A stretch of DNA of 64,000 bases from Spirochaetota bacterium (GTDB taxonomy: Bacteria > Spirochaetota > Brachyspiria > Brachyspirales > JACRPF01), in assembly GCA_016214035.1 (NCBI GenBank), contig JACRPF010000014.1:228244-292243 (forward strand), read 5' to 3'. Positions within the stretch are counted from its first letter, which is position 1. Each line of letters begins with the position of its first letter. Shown here in pieces: positions 44,348 through 54,389 of the stretch. Under the pieces are notes generated by a model, which saw only the letters and a list, made by a program, of their open reading frames with translations, was not told the origin of the DNA and made no database searches. The position numbers and the translations under genes were made by a program.

Positions 44348-45523
44348 TTATCGAGGGGCTTCTATTAATCGTTTATAAACGGCAAGAATATCTTTCATTA
44401 TCGAAGTATAATAAAGATTTTTCCTGGCAAACAATACCGCGTTCTTTTTCATGCGCTCCTGCAGTTTCCTATCCTTTATATATTGGCGGAATAACTCACT
44501 AAATGCTTCTGTCGTATTTTCGGAGAGGTATCCATTATTACCGTGGGCTATGAGATCGGAAATCCCCCCCACAGAACTTGCGATCGTCGGAACGCCCATA
44601 CACATCCCCTCCATGATAGTTGACGGGAGCCCCTCGCTTTCGGAAGGGTAAACGATCACATCTGCTTCTGCATAATAGGGCGGAAGATCATCGTGCGGAA
44701 TGGCTCCGGCAAACAAAACACGTTCCTGCAGATCAAGTTTCTGACACATTGTCTCATACTTCGGTCGATCAACACCATCCCCGATTACTAGAAAATATAC
44801 GTTGTGATCTTCTGCAATGGGTTTAAAGATCAGATCAAGCCGCTTCGGCGGTGCAAGTCGCCCGATATACAACGCAAGAAAAGCATTTGCCGGTATACCG
44901 ATTTTCTTCCGTAACAATCGTTTGCGTTTCATCGGATGGAACAATCGCGGATTCATGCCTCCATCCCCAAGGAGCGCTGTAATTTTGTCTGACGGCATGC
45001 CAAGTTCCAGTGCGCGCTCTCTCAGCTTGGTGCCTAGAGTAAAAAGGAATGATAAACGTTTTAAAATAAATGCGATAACATTTTTTATCAATGGGCGATA
45101 ACTCCAAACAGCAAGGTCTGATCCCGGCGATGTTGCAACCACCGGCACCTTTGTCAAGATGGACAGCAGTATCCCAACGAATCCTGCCGGAATGACCCAA
45201 TAACAGTGTACTATATCGATTTTTTCTTTTCTAACTATTTTTAATGATTGGAAAAACATATTTAAAATATAGGGAAATGCTGAAAATGGGATTCCCTTTG
45301 ACTGTGCACTTACTGTGCGCTTGACATAACCAGAATATTTGAACTTATGAACGATAAGCGATGGATTTATTGAATACTGTTCCTTATCGCTATCTGACCG
45401 CGGGGCAACTACATGCACTATATGACCGTATTCTGTGATATACTCAGCCAACTCCCGAACAAATATCCCGTGATACGGATATCCCTGTGATGGAAATGAA
45501 CTTGTCAATAGCAATATTTTCAT
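44348..45523 (-). CDS. GT4 family glycosyltransferase
   Basis: 391 residues of GT-B fold. The N-terminal half starts KILLLTSSFPSQGYPYHGIF and the C-terminal half has the GT4 motif YPSESEGLPSTIMEGMCMG, with the catalytic EGLP region and donor-binding Glu. Long hydrophobic patches (about 98-115 and 155-170) suggest membrane association. Donor unknown. The gap to the upstream GT2 gene is 9 bp. Confidence 0.92.
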   Translation of the reverse strand: MKILLLTSSFPSQGYPYHGIFVRELAEYITEYGHIVHVVAPRSDSDKEQYSINPSLIVHKFKYSGYVKRTVSAQSKGIPFSAFPYILNMFFQSLKIVRKEKIDIVHCYWVIPAGFVGILLSILTKVPVVATSPGSDLAVWSYRPLIKNVIAFILKRLSFLFTLGTKLRERALELGMPSDKITALLGDGGMNPRLFHPMKRKRLLRKKIGIPANAFLALYIGRLAPPKRLDLIFKPIAEDHNVYFLVIGDGVDRPKYETMCQKLDLQERVLFAGAIPHDDLPPYYAEADVIVYPSESEGLPSTIMEGMCMGVPTIASSVGGISDLIAHGNNGYLSENTTEAFSELFRQYIKDRKLQERMKKNAVLFARKNLYYTSIMKDILAVYKRLIEAPR

Positions 45524-45532
45524 GACTATTAT

Positions 45533-46624
45533 TTATTTATAGAGACGTTCATTATCTTGAATATCCATCCACATGGCAAAAAATATTGACTGAAAAGCGC
45601 TGATCGCAAGGAACATAAATATTATAAGCGATTGATAGGTTACTGTCTCTCGCCGCAACAGCGCTATGAACACTTTTATCGCAGGAAAAACATCTAGTAA
45701 AATCAGAATAAACCCAAAGTTATAAAGCAGGAACAACGGATGAAAATCACGAAAGAAATATTTCCCCCACAACCGTTTAAAAAATGATTTTACCAGAAGC
45801 CAACTTACTTTTGGTATCAATTTTCCGATATTCATCTTCGACTTCTCCCCTACTCTATACACCGGCTTGATCTCGATCTCCCGAAGCGTACAATATGCCA
45901 TATTAAGTTTTACAAGCATATCATTGGGCATACCATAGCGACGATATATATTATGAATATCAATCGACTTGAGTGCTTTCAGCGAAATTGCCGTATATCC
46001 TGTCTGGGTGTCAGATACTCGCCAGTATCCGGAAGCAAGTTTTGTAAGCATCGACAATACTGAGTTGCCGAAAAAACGAACCTTGGGGATCAATACTGAT
46101 GCCGAACGGTGGATTAAGCGGTTACCTTTTACATAGTCAACACCTTCATTCACTACAGGCTCGCATATCGAAATTAGTTCCGCAGGGTCCATCTGGCCAT
46201 CACCGGCCATTACCGCAGTACAGTCGATGGCATGATCCTTACACCATTTATATCCGCGCGCAATAGCCGCTCCGACCCCACCGTTATCCTTTTGAGCGAT
46301 GAGAATGATTCTCTCTGTTTCCGGATTTTTATTCAATACCTCGGACGGTACATAGAATGCATGTTCCACATCATCCATCTGCTGCACCACACGATCAGCC
46401 TCATTATATTTTGTAGCAATAATCCGTTTAACTGGCGATATCGTAAGAATATTTTTCTTATTTTTGATGCATTCCTGCACAACAGAACATGTCTTATCAC
46501 GTGAACAATCATCAACAATCACAATTCGATCAACAAATGACGGCATAGAATCGATGACAAGCCTTATTTGTTTTTCTTCATTAAATGCAGGAACTACGAC
46601 GGCAACAGTTTTATTTTTCAGCAT
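45533..46624 (-). CDS. GT2 (DPM1/ArnC-like) glycosyltransferase with C-terminal membrane helices
   Basis: 363 residues: GT-A domain with VVVPAFNEEKQI, IVIVDDCSRDKT and the metal motif MAGDGQMDP, followed after about 240 by two or three hydrophobic helices. This is the layout of enzymes that charge polyprenyl phosphate with a sugar. A segment of about 40 residues (60-100) is inserted between the first motifs. It follows the YfhO-like gene by 7 bp, and such pairs often act together: one makes polyprenyl-P-sugar, the other uses it. Confidence 0.85.
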   Translation of the reverse strand: MLKNKTVAVVVPAFNEEKQIRLVIDSMPSFVDRIVIVDDCSRDKTCSVVQECIKNKKNILTISPVKRIIATKYNEADRVVQQMDDVEHAFYVPSEVLNKNPETERIILIAQKDNGGVGAAIARGYKWCKDHAIDCTAVMAGDGQMDPAELISICEPVVNEGVDYVKGNRLIHRSASVLIPKVRFFGNSVLSMLTKLASGYWRVSDTQTGYTAISLKALKSIDIHNIYRRYGMPNDMLVKLNMAYCTLREIEIKPVYRVGEKSKMNIGKLIPKVSWLLVKSFFKRLWGKYFFRDFHPLFLLYNFGFILILLDVFPAIKVFIALLRRETVTYQSLIIFMFLAISAFQSIFFAMWMDIQDNERLYK

Positions 46625-46631
46625 TGACTTT

Positions 46632-48785
46632 TTATCCTTTTTCTTTTTTTTTCTTTAGCAGTACGAAAGTAACGATACTAAAAACTAACATTACAATGCC
46701 GATAACACTTACTTTCCAACCAAACGATATTGTCTCTGGCTGATATTTCAGATCAATAACACCTTGCCTTTCAACACGAACACAAGGAAATACACCAGCG
46801 TAAGTTTCCAAAGAAGCCTTTTTACCGTCAATATATGCATTCCATCCGGGTATGTTGCGGATCGAAAATACAATCCATCCACCACGCAGTCGTCTATTTG
46901 TGACTTGAATCCATGTCGATTTTTTAAGATTCACATCAATTCCATCGCTTATCGCTTCTTTGGCAACCGTTGTCACAAGTTTAAAATTACTCTCCACAAA
47001 CATAACACCCCGTGTTGGCGTTGTGTTTTCGAGGACAATAATTCCGGGCTCTAACTTTTTTGCCTTCCATTTTGTTGAAACACCGTTAGTCTTTACTGTC
47101 GAGCTCATAAGTATGAACCGAAGAGCAAGTAAATCCGCGGTTGCGTCAAAACGAGGATGTGAAAAGTTAATATTTGAACCAATAATAAGAGCATCGCTAT
47201 ATGTGACATATGGATCGTTTTTAATCAATGGTGCCAACATTGTTTTTTCCATATCAGTCTTTAGTCCCAAGTTGAACGCTTCCTTCAGGTTATAAGCTTC
47301 AAGCGTTCCCGAAAGCATATATGAGTTATCGCCAATGACCGATTGTAATGGGAATATTCGTTCCTGGACATATTTGATACTTTCGGTACGCGGCAAAAAC
47401 CAACCGTTTGGAACGATCGCATTGTATTTTCTGTTGATCAGAAAGTTCTGATCAGCCCACTGTATAGCAATAATGATTAAAATGATGACACTAAATACCT
47501 TGTTGTTTAGTTTTAATCGTGAATGCCGCTTAAGCCAAAGTAGCATTGATTGAAATCCAAGTGCCGATAATATTGCAATGGCAAACTGCGTTACGGACAA
47601 CAACCGCTGCCAGGGATTAATAGAAAAGACTGGAATTTTTCGTACCAGAGCAACAGGCAAAAATCCGAATGCAATTGCTATCGATAAAACGATGGCTACA
47701 ATGGAATACACGCACATAATCTTAAAACCGGCAACTTGCCGGTCTTTTGCAAAAACAAACAGACATGCGATACAAGAGAAGATGATTGGCAGTATTCCCA
47801 TATAGCATGTAAATTCCGGATGCATGTTTAAATGATGTGATCCCAGTACAAATAGTGCAAGGTGTTTAAATGAAAGGCATGTGTTTCCGTGTGCCGAACG
47901 TGCTGCAACAATATGCTGAAATTCGCTCGGTCCAATAAAGGTATATATCGGTAGAAATGTAATGCAAAATGCGATTCCAACAAAAACAAACGGCAGAATC
48001 ATCCTTTTGATCAATAGCCCCAGCCCCTTATAATCCATTATGTTCCAGACCAAAACCAATAATGAAAAAGCATAAAAACCGAAAGCGATTACACTGAGAA
48101 AGCTCCCCAATATCATCATAGCGCTTGCAATGCTAATACCAACAAGCCACATATAGTCTGCAGATACAAGATATTTTACCGTAACAAAAAACAGCCATGG
48201 GAACCAAATTATTGTCGAATGTATTGAAACAAAAAACCACCCCATGTACTGGCCACCAAGAAGAAAAACAACCACGCCAAATAGCGCAGAAAAACGATTA
48301 ACAAATATTCGTAGCAACAGATACATACCAACAGCTGCAATCAGTAATTTTATGAGACTTGCAAAATAAAAACCTATTGCATCGTCATGAATCAAAGCAT
48401 ATACAAGGAAGGATGGCGTAAGACATTCAGTAATGAGTAATTGCACACCAGGGGTCCCGTACATCCGTGTAAGAATTAATGTAGGATCATCCTTCGTCCA
48501 TAACGCTTTTTTCACCCCTTGCCAAGTAGCAAGCTTCGCGTCAATGACATCAGAACGATTTGGATTCACAATGGTAAAGTTTTTTATGTTATCTCGAAAC
48601 GATTCAAACCCACCATGCGCAATCAGAAGGTCCATCGGTGCCACAGTTTGGCGCGCAATTGGATTCGCACCCATGATGAGTAAACAAATCAGAAATAATC
48701 CTGCATAAGATAGGATATCATACAAAATCCCTTTCCCATTTTTCATCCATTCCTCTTGTACTGAAGCCGATTCGGTGGATTTCAT
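46632..48785 (-). CDS. YfhO-like large membrane protein (GT-C type)
   Basis: 717 residues with about a dozen membrane helices, a first large periplasmic loop after helix 1 and a soluble beta-rich tail (about 560-680) with GWNAYIDGKKASLETYAG, the signature of the YfhO family, followed by a last helix and a basic end. YfhO proteins are membrane glycosyltransferase-like proteins needed for glycosylation of teichoic acids or other polymers in some bacteria. AT-rich. The start overlaps the wbpA stop (ATGA). Confidence 0.8.
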   Translation of the reverse strand: MKSTESASVQEEWMKNGKGILYDILSYAGLFLICLLIMGANPIARQTVAPMDLLIAHGGFESFRDNIKNFTIVNPNRSDVIDAKLATWQGVKKALWTKDDPTLILTRMYGTPGVQLLITECLTPSFLVYALIHDDAIGFYFASLIKLLIAAVGMYLLLRIFVNRFSALFGVVVFLLGGQYMGWFFVSIHSTIIWFPWLFFVTVKYLVSADYMWLVGISIASAMMILGSFLSVIAFGFYAFSLLVLVWNIMDYKGLGLLIKRMILPFVFVGIAFCITFLPIYTFIGPSEFQHIVAARSAHGNTCLSFKHLALFVLGSHHLNMHPEFTCYMGILPIIFSCIACLFVFAKDRQVAGFKIMCVYSIVAIVLSIAIAFGFLPVALVRKIPVFSINPWQRLLSVTQFAIAILSALGFQSMLLWLKRHSRLKLNNKVFSVIILIIIAIQWADQNFLINRKYNAIVPNGWFLPRTESIKYVQERIFPLQSVIGDNSYMLSGTLEAYNLKEAFNLGLKTDMEKTMLAPLIKNDPYVTYSDALIIGSNINFSHPRFDATADLLALRFILMSSTVKTNGVSTKWKAKKLEPGIIVLENTTPTRGVMFVESNFKLVTTVAKEAISDGIDVNLKKSTWIQVTNRRLRGGWIVFSIRNIPGWNAYIDGKKASLETYAGVFPCVRVERQGVIDLKYQPETISFGWKVSVIGIVMLVFSIVTFVLLKKKKEKG

Positions 48786-50098
48786 AATTTATATACCTTA
48801 TCACTCTTCTTTTTTATCATATTCCTCAAATCGACTATCAATTTCGCATGTTTTGTGATCCATTCAGGTTTGAAAACACGATGTGCTGTGGTAATAACAA
48901 CGCAATCCACAGTTTTGATAATCGTCTCGTCAATTTCTGTATTAGTAAATATTCTGCCCTCTTCAGTCTTTATTCTAGGAATATATGGGTCATGATACAA
49001 TATCTCACCGCCTTTTTTTGCAATTTCATCAATTATTTTGAGCGCGGGAGATTCACGTGAATCATTGATATCCGCTTTATATGCTACGCCTAAAAACATT
49101 ATTTTTGAACCATTTATTGATTTTTTGTGACGATTTAGGGCTGAGGATATTTTCAATGTCATCCGATGCGGCATGAGATTGTCTATATGCCCTGCAGTGT
49201 GTATCATTGTTAAGTCAAAGTTATAGTTTTTTGCAATATATTCCAGATAAAACGGATCAAGTGGGATACAGTGACCACCGATTCCTGGTCCCGGATAAAA
49301 GGCCTGGAATCCGTATGGTTTGGTTTTCGCGGCATCAATGACATCCCACACGTTCATATCCATTTTGCCGCACAGTAATGCTATCTCGTTGATAAGTGAA
49401 ATATTCACAAGGCGATATGTATTTTCAAGAATCTTCACCATCTCCGCTATCCGGGGAGATTCGACAGTATGCAAAATATTTATTGCTTTACTATAGATCG
49501 CAAACCCAATCTCACCAGCTTCTTCACCATAGCCGCCAACTACCTTTGGCGTGTTGTCCGTTTTATATTTTTCATTGCCGGGATCAACCCGCTCTGGTGA
49601 AAAACATACCCAGAAATCATCGTTGACATGTAATCCCGACTCACGCTCCAGCAATGGGAGCATAACATTTTCCGTTGTCGTAGGGTATGTCGTACTTTCC
49701 AGAGAAACAAATGTCCCCGGCTTCATGCTTTTTCCTATTTCAACTGATGCTGCCTCGATATAGCTCATATCAGGCTTTTTGAACTTATCTAATGGAGTCG
49801 GCACACAGATTAACACGGCGTCACATTCGTTAATTCTTGAAAAATCAGTCGTTGCTGAAAGTATCCCGCTACTTACAACCTGCTTCAGATCCTCATCTGC
49901 AACATCACCGATATAATTTGATCCTGCATTTACCTGCGCAGCTTTAGAAGTGCTTTTCTCAAAACCGATAACACGGATGTTATTCTTGGCAAACGTTACA
50001 GCAAGGGGAAGGCCAACATAACCGAGGCCAAGAACTCCCACAACAACAGAATTGTCGTTAATCTTATCCATGATCCCTGCAAAATACTTTGATGTCAT
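48782..50098 (-). CDS. wbpA: UDP-N-acetylglucosamine 6-dehydrogenase (WbpA-type)
   Basis: 438 residues of the UDP-glucose/GDP-mannose dehydrogenase family: NAD motif GVLGLGYVGLPLA, ESTTYPTTT, CFSPERVDPG and the catalytic cysteine in GPGIGGHCIPLDPFYL; the C-terminal domain is intact (KADINDSRESPA). The PxxxG and ERVDPGN features fit the WbpA branch that oxidises UDP-GlcNAc to its uronic acid. wbpB and wbpD homologues lie immediately upstream, supporting this. AGGGG precedes ATG by 6 nt. Confidence 0.88.
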   Translation of the reverse strand: MTSKYFAGIMDKINDNSVVVGVLGLGYVGLPLAVTFAKNNIRVIGFEKSTSKAAQVNAGSNYIGDVADEDLKQVVSSGILSATTDFSRINECDAVLICVPTPLDKFKKPDMSYIEAASVEIGKSMKPGTFVSLESTTYPTTTENVMLPLLERESGLHVNDDFWVCFSPERVDPGNEKYKTDNTPKVVGGYGEEAGEIGFAIYSKAINILHTVESPRIAEMVKILENTYRLVNISLINEIALLCGKMDMNVWDVIDAAKTKPYGFQAFYPGPGIGGHCIPLDPFYLEYIAKNYNFDLTMIHTAGHIDNLMPHRMTLKISSALNRHKKSINGSKIMFLGVAYKADINDSRESPALKIIDEIAKKGGEILYHDPYIPRIKTEEGRIFTNTEIDETIIKTVDCVVITTAHRVFKPEWITKHAKLIVDLRNMIKKKSDKVYKL

Positions 50099-50116
50099 AA
50101 GCGCCCCTTCGGTTAA

Positions 50117-50692
50117 TTATTCTTGCACAACCTCAATTTCGGATATTTTTTTGTATCGAGATCCATCGAACCGGTCGACTGCAATTCCGTCGTTACCGAA
50201 CGTAAGTTTATTGCCGGCCGTTGACATCCATCCCTGTATACGCGCCGGATTACCGTATACCAATGCAAAGGCAGGAACATCTCTCGTTATGACGGAACCG
50301 GCGCCGATAAATGCGTACGTTCCGATGGTCACACCGCATACAACGGTTGCATTTGCCCCGATGGAACAACCGTGCCTCAATAATGTTTTTTTATATTCCG
50401 CTTTCCGAACGATGAAACTTCGCGGATTTATGATATTTGTGAAGACCATGGATGGTCCGAGAAATACATCATCTTCTATCTCGACACCTTCATAGATAGA
50501 GACATTATTCTGAACCTTTACGCCATTACCGATCCTAACATGCGGACCGACGACACAATTCTGTCCGAATGAACATCGTTCCCCGATATCGGTATCAGAA
50601 AGCATATGACAAAAATGCCATATCTTTGTTTCTTTCCCAATTCTAACATCCTTATCGATGTAGGATGATTCATGCACAAAATATTCTGACAT
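50117..50692 (-). CDS. wbpD: Left-handed beta-helix N-acetyltransferase (WbpD-like)
   Basis: 191 residues made mostly of hexapeptide repeats (for example IGKETKIWHFCHM, IGERCSFGQNCVVG, IGNGVKVQNNVSIY), with the WbpD-like acceptor loop MVFTNIINPRS. WbpD acetylates the 3-amino group of UDP-GlcNAc3NA. The ATG at 50692, with AAAGGA 6 nt upstream, begins MSEYFVHESSYID; a longer frame start at 50752 overlaps wbpB. It lies 2 bp from wbpB and 18 bp before wbpA. Confidence 0.88.
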   Translation of the reverse strand: MSEYFVHESSYIDKDVRIGKETKIWHFCHMLSDTDIGERCSFGQNCVVGPHVRIGNGVKVQNNVSIYEGVEIEDDVFLGPSMVFTNIINPRSFIVRKAEYKKTLLRHGCSIGANATVVCGVTIGTYAFIGAGSVITRDVPAFALVYGNPARIQGWMSTAGNKLTFGNDGIAVDRFDGSRYKKISEIEVVQE

Positions 50693-50694
50693 GT

Positions 50695-51741
50695 TTATTC
50701 CTTTGCTAAATTTACAAACATACCGGTTTGTGATGATTGATGAATTGCACAAACCATTTCTACTGCGCGATAACCAGTCATTCCATCAATCACAGGAGGC
50801 AGTCCCTTTTGAATACTATTAAGAACCGTTGCATAATAACCGGTATGTCCGAAACCGTATACCGAGGCTGTCTCATACGATTGTTCCAGTACGAGTTTAT
50901 CATCGTCATTCGTTGAACTGAACTGCCACGATTCGATTTTATTGATCGCGACACCACCGATCTTTACTGTACCGAGCTCACCGAGAACTGTCACGCTCCC
51001 CTCAATATTCTTCGGATAAGCCAGCATGGATACATGCATCGACCCAAGCGTTCCGTTCATAAATTCTATTGACACAACACCACTATCAGGAACATCTATT
51101 TTCCGTGCAATCGTTTTTGCAATAGCTGCAACACGTTTTACCGGTCCGCCAAGATATAAAAGCGAATCAACATAATGAATTGCCTGATTCATGAATGCAC
51201 CGCCATCCATTTTCCAAGTACTGCGCCAACCACCATCCTGATCATAATAAGACTGAGGCCGTGACCAAAGCACATTGGATTGTATTGCATAAAGATTTCC
51301 AAAACGACCATTATCCAAAGCCCGTTTCAAATATTGGATAGTCGTATTGAATCTATTCTGGTGTACTACATGAAGTTGTACTTTCTTTTCTGCACATTGC
51401 TCTATAAGCAAGCTGGCATCTTTGGTATTCAACGCTAGCGGTTTTTCGCAAATAACATGTTTGCCCGAACGGGCTGCTTTGCAACCCATTTCGGCGTGCA
51501 TCCCAGATGGCGTACAAATTGCTATTGCATCTATGTCATCGCGTTGCAGCATTGCATCATAATCATTATATGCGGATACTTTATACATTCGTGCAAACGT
51601 ATCTGCTTTTTTAAAATCAATATCACATACCGCAACCAATGTGGCATTCACGTCATTATTTGCAATGGCATCAAAATGATTTTTTGATATCCGTCCACAT
51701 CCCACAAGTGCGACCCGTACACTTCTACTCGTTTGTGACAT
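50695..51741 (-). CDS. wbpB: Gfo/Idh/MocA oxidoreductase (WbpB-like)
   Basis: 348 residues with NAD-binding ALVGCGRISKNH and the family catalytic motif CEKPLAL, then the substrate domain with HQNRFN and GGWRSTWKMDGGAFMNQAIHY in two halves. WbpB oxidises the C3 hydroxyl of UDP-GlcNAcA and recycles NAD in concert with WbpE. First gene of a wbpB-wbpD-wbpA set with its own promoter. GGAGAAG lies 3 nt before ATG. Confidence 0.87.
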   Translation of the reverse strand: MSQTSRSVRVALVGCGRISKNHFDAIANNDVNATLVAVCDIDFKKADTFARMYKVSAYNDYDAMLQRDDIDAIAICTPSGMHAEMGCKAARSGKHVICEKPLALNTKDASLLIEQCAEKKVQLHVVHQNRFNTTIQYLKRALDNGRFGNLYAIQSNVLWSRPQSYYDQDGGWRSTWKMDGGAFMNQAIHYVDSLLYLGGPVKRVAAIAKTIARKIDVPDSGVVSIEFMNGTLGSMHVSMLAYPKNIEGSVTVLGELGTVKIGGVAINKIESWQFSSTNDDDKLVLEQSYETASVYGFGHTGYYATVLNSIQKGLPPVIDGMTGYRAVEMVCAIHQSSQTGMFVNLAKE

Positions 51742-51834
51742 TTACTTCTCCGAAATTTTATCAAACTTTATTTTTTGAGCATAATAGTTAAAATTATTAT
51801 ATCACAAATCGAATAATACAATATCAACTATCAC

Positions 51835-51862
51835 AGTATACTTCATTGCACATACACGTCAA
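51835..51862 (-). promoter_or_regulatory. Promoter of the wbpB-wbpD-wbpA set
   Basis: Minus strand: TTGACG (51857-51862), 16 bp, TATACT (51835-51840), 93 bp before the wbpB ATG. The rest of this 209-bp gap is AT-rich and shows no gene. Same boxes and spacing as the promoter at 62544. Confidence 0.65.
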
Positions 51863-51950
51863 GTATGTTTTTCATATTTTAAATATTGTAAACTACTGCC
51901 GTATCAATCTTGTAATTAACGAGAAAAATTGCGAAAGTTAGTACATCTTA

Positions 51951-52676
51951 TCACGTAGTGCTCCTGTTTGGCAATAATAAAAAGAAATACCACTTCAGGT
52001 ATTTGGGTAGCCACGCCAGCAATTTAAACTTAGACTTTCCCAAGGAACGATCCCACCACTCTGTGGGTATTTCAGTTACCTTCCCCCCTGCGCGAAATAT
52101 TTTTGCTGTTATTTCCATACCAATCTCAAATCCGCCGGTACTCTCAAAATGCAATGCTTTTACTGGCTTTACACGGTACATTTTATAGCTATTTGTTATA
52201 TCATGCGTTGGCACACCGCTGAAAAAATGTATAGAAAGCCCAGCAATGCGCGAAAGAATCTTTTTTAATAGCGGTCCGCCATGCTGTTTACCACCCTTGA
52301 TATATCTTGAACCACAGATTATATCACTGCCTGCTTGCGCATGTTTTACCATCATTGGAATTATTCGATAATCATCGGAAAGATCCGCCATCGTCACTAA
52401 CGCATAATCCGCACATGATGAACATATCCCGTGCTTAATAGCATTTAGAACACCGGGAATCGGGTTTTGCAGAAGGCGAATAGGAAAAATATAATTATGC
52501 AATAATGATCTTACAACAGGAACTGTTGTATCCTCCGCAAAATCAAATACAACAGTCACCTCAAACATTACATCCTGGGAAATCAACGACATGAGCGACT
52601 TCGATAGCGCATCCAATGTGTTTTTAATATTTTCACTTTCGTTATAAACTGGAATTACGACATCAATCGTCAGCAT
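51951..52676 (-). CDS. GT2 family glycosyltransferase (DPM1-like)
   Basis: 241 residues of GT-A fold with IDVVIPVYNESENI, VVFDFAEDTT (in place of the usual VDDxS), the metal motif MADLSDDYR (where DPM1 enzymes have DADLQ) and the acceptor block THDITNSYKMYR. No long C-terminal membrane region beyond a short aromatic stretch (LKWYFFLLLP). It overlaps the upstream methyltransferase by 7 bp. Donor unknown. Confidence 0.85.
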   Translation of the reverse strand: MLTIDVVIPVYNESENIKNTLDALSKSLMSLISQDVMFEVTVVFDFAEDTTVPVVRSLLHNYIFPIRLLQNPIPGVLNAIKHGICSSCADYALVTMADLSDDYRIIPMMVKHAQAGSDIICGSRYIKGGKQHGGPLLKKILSRIAGLSIHFFSGVPTHDITNSYKMYRVKPVKALHFESTGGFEIGMEITAKIFRAGGKVTEIPTEWWDRSLGKSKFKLLAWLPKYLKWYFFLLLPNRSTT

Positions 52677-53335
52677 GCTTTTTGACCGATAATGAGAAAT
52701 TGTTTTCCAAATAACATCCGCAACATTGGAATACAGAGATACAATCGAAGAAACGTTTCATTTATCGGCATCGATGTTTTGGTTGTGTATGGAAGAAATT
52801 TCGGAACGACTTTTTCAATCGAAAAACCTGTGAGCAATAGCGCTTCCGATATACTTCTATCTGATAGTGGTATCGTATGATCATAGAAGTCCCAATAAAT
52901 ATCCGCAAGAAAACGGATATTGGGTCCCATGAGAATGATCTTTCCTCCTTTGCGCAAAATCCTTTGCGACTCAGAAAGCATTTCAGTTATTATTTGTTTA
53001 CTCGGAAGATGCTCTAAGAAGTTGCTTGAAAAAACAATATCAACACTATTCTCCTTAAAATCAGTCATCCTCCTGCAGTCTCCGGTGATAACAGTAACAT
53101 CAGAAGCTGCGTGAGCTACTGTTTCAGGATTTAAATCGACTGCATATTTTTTCGATGCACATACTGCATTAATAAACTCACAATACCCAGCACCAACGTC
53201 AACAACCGTTGAATCAGGCTTTATGTATCTGCTAAAGATAACATCCGATAGAACACGCCAAACCATGACCTTTTTTTGTTTTATTTTTTTATCAAAACGG
53301 TTTTCATATAGTGATGATATTTCATTCGCTCTCAT
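52670..53335 (-). CDS. Class I SAM-dependent methyltransferase
   Basis: 221 residues with SAM motif VVDVGAGYCEFIN, the acidic strand end YAVDLNPE, ITGDCRRM, and FSSNFLEHLPSKQ, the pattern of Methyltransf_11/25 enzymes. The C-terminal part has a hydrophobic stretch. It probably methylates a glycan or lipid-linked sugar; the target is unknown. AGGAAG precedes ATG. Confidence 0.85.
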   Translation of the reverse strand: MRANEISSLYENRFDKKIKQKKVMVWRVLSDVIFSRYIKPDSTVVDVGAGYCEFINAVCASKKYAVDLNPETVAHAASDVTVITGDCRRMTDFKENSVDIVFSSNFLEHLPSKQIITEMLSESQRILRKGGKIILMGPNIRFLADIYWDFYDHTIPLSDRSISEALLLTGFSIEKVVPKFLPYTTKTSMPINETFLRLYLCIPMLRMLFGKQFLIIGQKAC

Positions 53336-53365
53336 AATCTTCCTCAGACATTTATTGATACAACG

Positions 53366-54385
53366 CTAGATACCACCAATCTTTATCTCTTCAGCAATCC
53401 ATGGTATTATCTCATCAAGAGCAACGGAAAGTGGCGTGTTTGCTTCAAACCCCAGCATCTTTTTAGCTTTGGAAACATCCGGAACACGTTTTTGCACATC
53501 ATACGTAAATGCCTTGTCAGATGTATATCGAAATGGTTTATTCCCGTTCACCTTCTTCCAAAGCTGTTCTGCCAGTTCAATTACCGTTGTAGAAATGGGT
53601 GTTGAAATATTGAAATCCTGATTCTTTGCCTCAGGATGTTCAACGCATACTCTAATTCCTTTAGCAAGATCTCCACCATAGGTATAATGTCGAACCTGTT
53701 CCCCCGAACCGAGAATATGCAATGGGTCCTGCCCTTTCAACAATTTCTGAGCAAGATCGGGAACTACATGACTTAATGCAAGTTTTACATTTCCGGACAT
53801 AATTTCTTTATCGGTTACGGCTCTTTTTTCTCCAGTACCGACGCAATTAAACGGACGAATTATTGTATAGGGAAGTTTATATTGCTCCCAGGCGCCTTGG
53901 ACAAAATATTCAACTGCCAACTTCTGAAACCCGTATGTAGACAGCGGCGGTGGTGATGTACGTTGAGCGCCTTCTGGCGTTGGAAACATCGTCGTACTTT
54001 CATAAACCATTGACGAAGAAAGTGCAGTAATTTTCTGTAGTTTTTTATTTGCATTGGCCCATATTGCTGCGTCGAATGATGATGCGGTGATGCGCTCATT
54101 TTCGGCGATAAGATCGTAGGCCATTTCATGAAAATAAGATATCCCGCCAATCATCGCTGCACCTGCAATAAAATGATCACATTCGGAAAGAATATCTTTG
54201 AGCAGCGGCGTATCTTTTGCATCACCTTTTATAAACCGATATCGTGCATGAGTGTCATAACTTTTTTTCACATCACCATACTTGGAAAGATTATCAAGAC
54301 CTACAACCTCCCATCCGTTGTTTAGAAATTCTTCAATCACATAACCCGCGATAAAACCCTTTGCACCAGTGACAAGAATTTTCAT
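53366..54385 (-). CDS. NAD-dependent nucleotide-sugar epimerase/dehydratase
   Basis: An extended SDR of 339 residues with GAKGFIAGYV (GxxGxxG form), the acid at LDNLSKYGD, catalytic Ser in ALSSSMVYES and the YGFQK pair (Tyr-Lys). It resembles UDP-glucose 4-epimerase-like enzymes but the substrate is not clear. AGGAG lies 8 nt before ATG. It directly follows the broken dehydrogenase gene (4 bp), so the two probably once worked on the same sugar. Confidence 0.85.
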   Translation of the reverse strand: MKILVTGAKGFIAGYVIEEFLNNGWEVVGLDNLSKYGDVKKSYDTHARYRFIKGDAKDTPLLKDILSECDHFIAGAAMIGGISYFHEMAYDLIAENERITASSFDAAIWANANKKLQKITALSSSMVYESTTMFPTPEGAQRTSPPPLSTYGFQKLAVEYFVQGAWEQYKLPYTIIRPFNCVGTGEKRAVTDKEIMSGNVKLALSHVVPDLAQKLLKGQDPLHILGSGEQVRHYTYGGDLAKGIRVCVEHPEAKNQDFNISTPISTTVIELAEQLWKKVNGNKPFRYTSDKAFTYDVQKRVPDVSKAKKMLGFEANTPLSVALDEIIPWIAEEIKIGGI

Positions 54386-54389
54386 ACAG

